A DNA stretch of 21,152 bases from Ophiothrix spiculata (lineage: Eukaryota; Echinodermata; Ophiuroidea; Amphilepidida; Ophiotrichidae): the NCBI GenBank assembly GCA_000969725.1, contig JXSR01S007796.1. One strand, 5' to 3'. The notes below the pieces were generated by a model, which worked only from the letters and a program-made list of their open reading frames with translations, was not told where the DNA came from and did no database searches. Shown here piece after piece: positions 9,201 through 18,200 of the stretch (positions are counted from its first letter, which is position 1; each line of letters begins with the position of its first letter). A program made the translations under genes and the position numbers.

Positions 9201-12200
9201 TTTGCTCCATTTAAATTAAGATTTTAAACTTGTGTGATTTTAATAAAGTTTTATATCAGAAAATATTTATTTTGACACAATATAAACATATAAACTGAAT
9301 ATTAATTTTAACCATATCCCCTTAAAACAGTCAATGTCTATTAATAAGTCTTTTTTGATTTTTCTCATAAATTTATATCATTAAAACTTCAGCACAAGTA
9401 AAGATTATGACATCTGCATAGTTGGTGGTGGAATAGTGGGATTGGCTACTGCACAAGAACTGATTGCAAGACATCCACAGCTCAAACTAGCCGTTGTAGA
9501 AAAGGAGACAACAATAGGTAAGATATCTTTATATGAAGGTATAAATGTGACCCATCATATCAAGAAGAACAAGGACCATATTGATATTGACGAGATTAGT
9601 AGTCAAAATATAATGAAAAAAACCAAGAACAACAGTTTGATGTAATTTGCATAGCTTCAGAATTATTTATTCAATATGGAGTGCCTATATTTCAAATCTT
9701 AAAAAAATTCTCAGAATGTGAGTGAAAACCTAGTACCTTATGATACATCTACATGTAGTTTAGCGATAAAATGTATGTGTTTCATTTTTGGACCATAGAT
9801 GTTAATCGGGTACTTTTCCGATGCACTTGAATTATGGCAACCTTTGTGAAATATATTATAAAAATAAAGCTGGTTTCAGACTTGTCTGTCATGAGGTCAT
9901 ACGACCAGTGTGACGTCAAACAATTTTAAGTGAGCAAACTCGACCTTGTCGCATCTCGAAAATTTTGCTTGCTGTAGGACAAGCTGATATGGTCGATTAC
10001 CCTGTTGTGATGGTCGCAACGACACAATACTTTTGAGTTGGAATAAATTCAACTTTTCTTGCGACAGACCATTGCGGCAGTATGCAAATGTGTCGTGCTA
10101 AACTTAACTTAACTTACTTAACTTAATTACATTTATAAAGCGCTAAAACAGCTGTTTCAAAGCGCTGTACACAATAAAAATACAATTACACAAGAATAAT
10201 ATACAGAGGCATAGATTAGACAAGATAAACACAATTAAAAAGCAATATATACAAAAACATGCAAAAGGTAAAAAATGTATAACGCGGACCCAGAAGGAAA
10301 CAAATTTGAGTTGCTACATTACGACAACTCAAAATTGCAAATGTTTGGTCGTCTGCCACAGTGTCGTGTGCCGCCACAGCTACTCTGAAACCACCTTTAT
10401 TGTAATTCATACTTGTGCATGTCAGAAAGAGCTGGTCATAAAATGAAAAGGCCAATTTTATGACTGAAGTGCCCTCAAAATGTGTGCTATGTTGTTATTG
10501 TAATGTAATAAGAGAAAGTGTATCTTTTTACAGGGGAACCTACATGTAGTTAATATGAACTGTGATAATACAAAAACCCTGATAATACAAGGTGATTTTG
10601 AAGTTCCAAGAATCACTTTTACATATTTAATGAGTTGGATACTACAAGCTCCTGATAATACAAGCTAAATTTTACAATCCCAAAAATCTTGTATTAATAC
10701 AGTTCCACTGTATAATATTTCTATTATAGCATACTTGGCAATAATTTTACGATCCCAAAAATTTTATATTAACACCGTTCCACTGTATAATATTTCTATT
10801 ATAGCATACTTGGCAATCAGAATCTGGATTTAATACAAATTAAATCAACTTCCTTTTAAAACCTGATATTCCAAGGTTGTTGATACATGTTTGCCGTAGT
10901 CCATATAATTTGAAATGTCTTTATGAAATGAATGTTTCATTTTAATTTCAGCACAACACCAAAGCGGTCACAACAGTGGGGTTATGCACGCAGGTATATA
11001 CTATGCACCAGGATCACTGAAGGCCAAGTTATGTGTAGAAGGGCTGGATCTAGCTTATAGATACTGTGATAAACACAACATTCCATACAAGAAAGTGGGC
11101 AAGGTAAATATTGTCATTGGGAACGGTAAGTCGGAGAGTTATGAGGCGGTGAGTTATGGGAGAGTTACAGTAAGACCAAGGTGGCGAGTTACGGTAAGAC
11201 CAAGGTTGCGAGTTACAATAAGACCAAGGTGGCGAGTTATCCCATAACTTACCGCCCTATAACTCGCCGTTTATCTATCCCCATTGTCATTGAGGTGACT
11301 TGAGAAATTGAGACCTATCATCAGGATGCATGCAGTTTATTTTGTAGTCAAGTTGTACGAGATATTAAAGTGCATATTGGAGAGTCTTACGTCAAGAATC
11401 GCCATTAAATCACGACTTATAATCCACCGCTGACTTGTGTGCAGTTTATTCTATAGTCAAGCAGCATTACAAGATTAAGATGCATACAAACCAATGTGTT
11501 GGTCTTAGGTCTATATTAGAGTCACCCATTAAGATCCACCAATGGATTAGACTTGCCAGGTAAGCGTTCACACCAGGAACAATGGCTTTGCTTGAGTTCC
11601 AAACCACAGAGCAATTAGAGTAAAGTTTCCATATGCAGTTTATTCCATAGTCAAGTTGCATGGTGGGTAAGTGCACACAAATCAATAGACAGGTTATAAG
11701 TCTATATTAGAGTAATTTAATGAGCCAATACAGGGACCAATTATTGGATTGTATGCAGTGTATTCCATTGTCAAGGAGCATGACAAATAAGAAGTGCATA
11801 CAAACAATGGTTAGGTAATAATGCCTTTGAAATAGTAGAAAGATGCAGCTAGCATCTAGCTAGCAAGAAACAGTAAAAGTTAAGAAATCTGTAAGGGTTA
11901 AGATATCAAAACATACTTCTTGGGGTGTTCAATCAAATTTAAGATATATGCTTCAATAAAACATACAATATTGCAGCTACAAATTGGTACCTTACAATTG
12001 AAATTTGCTCGTAAGGAGCTAGAGTTATGATAAAATGAAGGGTTGGATTCTTTTTATTTTCCTTATAATTTTAAAAACATTTGATCTTTTTCCTCAAGAC
12101 TACAAAAACTGACATAAAGTTTGTTTTGATATGACTTGTCACACATTATATCTAAAGTTGGGAGATAGACGAACTGAACATAGGTACAAGGATATAAAGC

Positions 12201-15200
12201 TATAACGATACACACTAGTTTACGAAATCAGAACTGATGCTACCGTATTTCCATAATCAGATAAAGAAATGGAGAAATACGCATCACACACTAGAACATT
12301 AATAACAATCAGACAAATCACAGACAGGTCAGGACTTCATTTTATTAGAAAAAAATCCTGGCCGAACAGGGACTCGAACCCGGGACCTCTAGCTTGTACC
12401 TATGTTCAGTTCTTCTATCTCCCAACTTTAGATACATATAGTATATTAGATAGATGGTTGCAGCAGGAATGCTCCTGAACAATGGGTTGTCTCGTATTCT
12501 GTTTGTGTTTGTGTTGTACCGGAACCTTCTGCAATGCTACTTGGTTATTAAAACTCTTGGTTTATCTGAGAGGCCGAATAGCTCAGTGGTTAGAGCGCTC
12601 GCACTGCAAGCGAGAGGTCCCGGGTTCGAGTCACTGTTCGGCCAGGATTTTTTTTTCAAATGAAATGAAATCCTGGCCTGTTTGTGATTTGTCTGATTAT
12701 TATTAATGTTCTAGTGTGCAATGCGTATTTCTCCATTTCTTTATCTTGTCACACATTTTTCATTATTATAAATATATTTATCATCATATATTTGATTTTG
12801 GTTCTTTGTTTTCAGTTGATTGTTGCCACAGAGCAAGAAGAGCTTCCAAGGTTAGAGAATTTGTTCAAGAGAGGTCAACAGAATAATTGCAGGGATTTAC
12901 GGATTATTGGACCTGAGGAAATCAAGGAAATAGAACCACATTGTAAGGTGAGATAATATGATGGAACCAGTGTAAGCCTAAGCTGATATAAGCCAGGGAA
13001 AATGTATGGTAAAGGTGTATTTTAGAACCCTGTTCATAAAATAAGGAATAAGAGATAGTAAAGTATCAAGCTAAATAAATCAACCAATAAAGAAATAATA
13101 GTTTCAGTTTTCTCTAGAAAGACAACAAAGTTAATGTTTTGAAAGGAGGGCAATACTTTGATTAATGGGGTAAAAGATCAAAATACCCCATAGTAATAGT
13201 ATAAGTTCAATATTCTTAAATCTAGAAAACCAGAAATTTAATGATGTCATTCAACATCTGATGATGTCACTTCCATCTAGAATCAAGGTCTACATCACAA
13301 CCCAGCTGAATGGCGATGGTTTAACCTGCTTGTCTAGATTAAAAAATATTCTTGAACTTATATAAGGTTATGAATTTCAGGAATTTCTGACAATATTTCT
13401 AGAGGGAATTGTGAATCCAGTTTGGTTCTGTCAATTATAATTCAAGACATCAAATCAAAGTCCATACAAAATTTTAAACGGAAGCTATAAGCTTATATCT
13501 CAACAACATCTGGCAGTCTTGAGTTCTCAAAACATGTTTTGAAAAGGAAACATATCTTATTTATAACCAAACAGGCCCACAAATGGGATGCTTTTCAAGC
13601 TTTTTTCAAACATATGACATGTTAGTATTTAATAATTTTGTATCGTTGGCTTTACGTAAATAATTTTTCAGGATGCTAGTAAGCTTGTTTTCTTCCTGGG
13701 ACAGAGTCGTCCTGGGCGGTAATGGGATTCCCTGGATTTTCTGACAACCTTGAACTTATATTAGGCAAAAACAAAAAACAAGTTTGTTTCCCGTGCGCTG
13801 CGCGCATTTCGTTTTGGCATCATTATTTGCACATTTCACTTTTTTATTTGATATTTTAGAAAACGAAAATCAAAAAAGCCAATTTGATAAAAAGAACGGG
13901 GAAATTTGCAAAATTGTTACTAAAGAAGTGCTTTCTTTTCAACAAAAACTTGAAACCGGACAGATTTCTTACTGAAAAAATCATCAACCATGCAATTTTT
14001 CAATCAAAATTTGCCTTAGCACCTCTTGAACAATAGAAAAAAAAGAAAACAAAATAAAATAAAAAAACGCATTTCGCATTTAGGTTTTTTGACCACCGAC
14101 AGGAAACAAACTTGTTTTTTTTTTATGCCTTAGATCAGATAAATAAGAGTATACACAACCATGCTCTACAGTATATATGTGATGACTCACCCCGAAAGGG
14201 GGGGGGGGACTTTGCAGATGATATAAATTTTGAGATTATCATTTTATCTGTTACAGCATTTTGTAAGCGTTAAAATGACACCTTATTTGTCGAAATTGAT
14301 CAAGGCGATCAAATTTTACAATTTTACAATACTGGAAATTTTTATTATTTTCTTTATTTTTTGCTACCTATTTTCACCAGTATCTTGAAAAGTGTTCTGT
14401 CGCAAAGTCCCCATTTTCGGGGTGAGTCATCACAATTGTAGTATGGTATCTAAAATCCGAACTCAAAATCATTATGATGTTCATTTCTATTTCAGGGTCT
14501 AAAGGCCATAATTTCTCCCCACACAGGCATTGTTGATTGGGGCGAGGTTACAAGACATTATGGGAAGAATTTTGAAGCACAAGGAGGAGACATTTACTGT
14601 AATTTTGAAGTGAAAAAGTTTGGAGTAAGCAAAGAGAGTAGAGATGGTGACAAACAAGGTAAATGTTACTTCAGAGCTAAACCCATTAATTACCCTACCC
14701 AACAGTTAGCCTGGTTGGAATATGTTACCCGCCTTATCAATAGGTACCTTATGTTTGCATAGTATATTACTTGATACGGGCCATTGAAGCTGAGCATAGT
14801 CAAAAATTGTGTCCAAGGTCGAATTTCTAATTTTATCAGAAACTTTTCTTTTTTAGTGTCTTCTATCATATTAATCAGGTTATATCATCAAAAACATAAG
14901 AAAAATGTGTAAAAAATAAGATAAAAAACCTCTCTCTTGATTTTCTCAGAACTATAGTTTTCCAAATAAGCCAATGCCTTTTACCAATTTGGATGTAACT
15001 TTTTAACCGAACATCCAATAACCAAAAGCAAGGTGTCACTTTAAAGCTCAAAATATCAGCTTTTGGATGAGACCAAAATATCAGTTTTGATTTAGTGTCA
15101 CGTGTCCACTATTGGGTTTGTCATGACTTTTGCCAATTATTATAAATAAATAAGATGGCAGGTAGGTCATAGGTTGTGTCCATGTTGAGAGTTGGGTTTA

Positions 15201-18200
15201 GGTGTGGATCACTACCCAGAAGACCGCACAACACTAAATCACTCCACGAATGGTGTAGGGGTAGAAAGTCCCGGTAAAAAACATAGGTCCACACGGATTA
15301 TTTTGCAATGATAGTAGAACTGGTTACAAGTGACATGGTTTTGTGCTTATGAATATAAATGACTAGAGTTTTGTGATCACTTATAGCATCCAAAACAACT
15401 GGCATCCATATTTTTATTGGATTTAGCAGCGTAAGTTCCGGTGCATGTCTAAAGTGGTTAGGGGTCGTTTTGACTGGGTGGAAAAAGCGGGGGCGCTGTT
15501 TACGAGCCCGTACCGAAATTTTTTATCGGAAAATGTTTTTTCAATTGAAAGTTATTTGAAAGATAAAAATATGGGCGACAACTTGATATTAACTGAAACT
15601 TCAAAATATTGTCACGTCAGTATGAAAAAGCTCAGAGAACATTGGCTAAAATGCATTGGTTTCAATGGGGAAGTTATTTAGTGTTGTGCGCCCAGAAGGG
15701 TTTCTCTCTACTGTCACATGATAGCCTTAACAGATGACCATGTGACTGAGAGAAAGCAGTCACAAAAACGAATGAAGATGTTGAGGCAACATTCAAAGCT
15801 ATGTTGCTGCAATTTAAATATAAAAGACTATGAAAAGGTATCTACTATATTTTCATCTATGAAGTTTGCCTGCGTACTGCATCGTTTAACTCGAGGATAA
15901 CGTGCACGGCTGTCAGCATTCCACAAGCACTGGAATTAGACCAATCACACGCTGTAAATACTTGTGTGAAAGAGTTGACTTTCACGCAGACCATGTAAGC
16001 AATTAAGCTTCGGCTCCAAAAACCTCGCAAACGGAGAAACTTCTTTCTTCAAAATACTGTATTCATATTATTTGATATGTCAGGCTGAGATTGATGCAAC
16101 AATATACATGCTAATAAAGTGATGACTAATCCCTCATCGTATGATCTAATGTCTAATCCCTCCTGAAAATTCAGCAAAGGATTACATGTGAATATCATTC
16201 TCATGATGCCATTCAGTGATAGAGTGTTTTCATTTATTAAATTTCCCTGCGTACTGCATCTTTTAACTCGAGCGTAACGCGGGCGATCGTCGGCGCTTCA
16301 CAAGCACTGGAATTAGGCCAATCACGCGCTGTAAATAAATTTAATTATGAAAAATACTATAGATATAGCAGTTTCTAAACCTTTCTTTACTCTTTTATTT
16401 CAGGGCTAGATTATCCAGTCACTGTCCATGGAATGAAAGGGGTAAGTTTATTATGGCATAACTAAACCTTTATGACAATTTAAAAAATGTTATCCTAGGA
16501 AATATATAGGCAATATGTAATTTGTTAGGTAGCCAATCGACTTAGACCCCCCTTTTCCTCTCTTCTTACCATAAAAGTGCAACCTAAAGTAGTCAAGAAT
16601 ATGATACCCTGTTCTATACTAAATATCTAATTTTACAATTTGAAAATGTCAAAATGTCTACATGTGTTTAAATGTTAAATACCGAGTAAAAGTATGTCAT
16701 ATTTTGGTTAAATGTTTAAAAATGGTTAATATTTTGAACATTTTGTTCTTTCAGGAAGTTATCAGATGCAGGTATGCTGTAACATGTGGCGGACTATTTG
16801 CAGACAGACTCGCACAACTTTCTGGGTGTAATCCATTACCTCGTATTGTACCCTTCCGCGGGGACTATTTGTTACTGAAACCTGAAAAGAGCTATTTAGT
16901 AAAGGGCAATATATATCCAGTAAGTGAATACAAGAGATCAATAATCATAATCTGTCCATTATGCTGGACATTACACAAAAAGAGTGAGCGTTTATTTCAT
17001 GCCCAAACCATATACCTTTGTCGACTGCATTCTGTTGTGATTTGTTCTGAGCTGTTATATATAATGCAGATTGACATTGTGCAGAGTCCCAGAATGTTGC
17101 TGGAAAACAGCCTATACCAGTTCGGCAAAACTCACAATTCGGATACGTATCCGAATTCGGATACCCACGTACATTTTGTATCCATATTGTGATACCCGTA
17201 TCCGAATTCGGATATGGAGGGGTATCTGAATTCTGATACGCCTGCCGTGGCGCAGGAAACAAATCGATAGCGCAAGCTTACAAGTACATGTAGAACATCT
17301 TTCTTGCATCTATGATATATCTATCTATGGAAATGTCATTTCCATCTGTGCAATTCCAGCGGGACAGCCTTGGAACATGTCCTGATAGATCCTTATCACA
17401 GAAGACAAAATATTTTGGCCACAACTTTCTTAGAATTTAGATGACAAATGATGATAATGTTATTGACTATCATACATACCGATATGGTGCGCGGAGAAGC
17501 TGAATATTCATTTCAGTTGATATCCCGTTTCAGCTGTTTTTAATCCGAATTCGGATACGGGTATCAGAATTGCGATACGGAGTATCCGAATTCGGATACG
17601 TATCCGAATTGTGAGTTCTGCCAAACTGATACGTTTATCATTGCTGTCAAAAAGAGCATCTGTCCTTTTATCTTCCTTGGATAAAGTTATTGTGTGCCAC
17701 ATACAGAAATTCAACATGGGTCTGTGATGAAGTTTTTTTGTCATTGTTTAACCTGTAAAATAGATCAAGGCACACTATGAGAACTTTCCCATTGAATCCC
17801 AAATTACTTTTGTTGATAGCTGATTTATCTATACTTGTGCTGACTTGAGAAATTAGAGTTGAACTGCTAAGGTTGATGGTCACGGACACAATTATTATGT
17901 AATAAACGACTATTGACTATGTGGAAACAACAAGGATATTAAACAGGAATATCTAGAATGTGGCAAACATAAGTATTTACAGCATCAAGTACTATACCGT
18001 CAACTTTTAAAATGCAAACAAAAACAACAATGCAGCATTTGCAAAAAGTCAGATGCATGCAGTAGCTATAATCATAATATAAATAATCCCAATTAGTTTC
18101 AAGTTCAGATGTCTTTAAAAATCCATTCTTCATTTGGATAGCTCACTGTGTGCCTAAAATCTTGGTTTGACCTTTGTAAGTTATCATGTTTTTAACAGTG

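Larger units (their letters stand above)
6292..9392 (+). other. L2HGDH intron 1 (3.1 kb, repeat-rich)
   Basis: This is the longest intron fully inside the window. It contains a C11A10 run at 6409-6429, a CAGG/CCTG-ended element (6574-8082) with a nested SINE pair, and a TATCGATA-rich element (8121-9179) with two nested tRNA-like units. The rest is AT-rich without recognisable genes. The acceptor ends TTCAG at 9388-9392. Confidence 0.9.
9518..10951 (+). other. L2HGDH intron 2
   Basis: The 1.4-kb intron starts GTAAGA and ends TTTCAG. It holds an inverted-repeat element (9863-10401) and a two-copy 75-bp tandem repeat (10669-10818). I see no gene in it. Confidence 0.9.
11104..12815 (+). other. 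L2HGDH intron 3
   Basis: The 1.7-kb intron starts GTAAAT and ends TTTTCAG. It holds a 24-nt tandem repeat, four diverged copies of a GCAGTTTATT-headed repeat, a SINE fragment, and the inverted SINE composite at 12135-12757. Confidence 0.9.
12948..14495 (+). other. L2HGDH intron 4
   Basis: The 1.5-kb intron starts GTGAGA and ends TTTCAG. Its first 800 bp show no structure I can name. The second half has two adjacent MITEs (13764-14129 and 14178-14434). Confidence 0.9.

Noticed and set aside
12269..12706. Several 69-74-codon frames
   Set aside because: They translate SINE sequence, including the tRNA-like promoters, in different frames.
15445..15681. 78-codon plus-strand frame in intron 5
   Set aside because: No recognisable domain and no splice evidence; it could be a remnant of an element, but I cannot support a gene.
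16945..17744. Minus-strand frames rich in Ile-Arg repeats
   Set aside because: The repeats are the translated palindromes of the 17118-17628 element.
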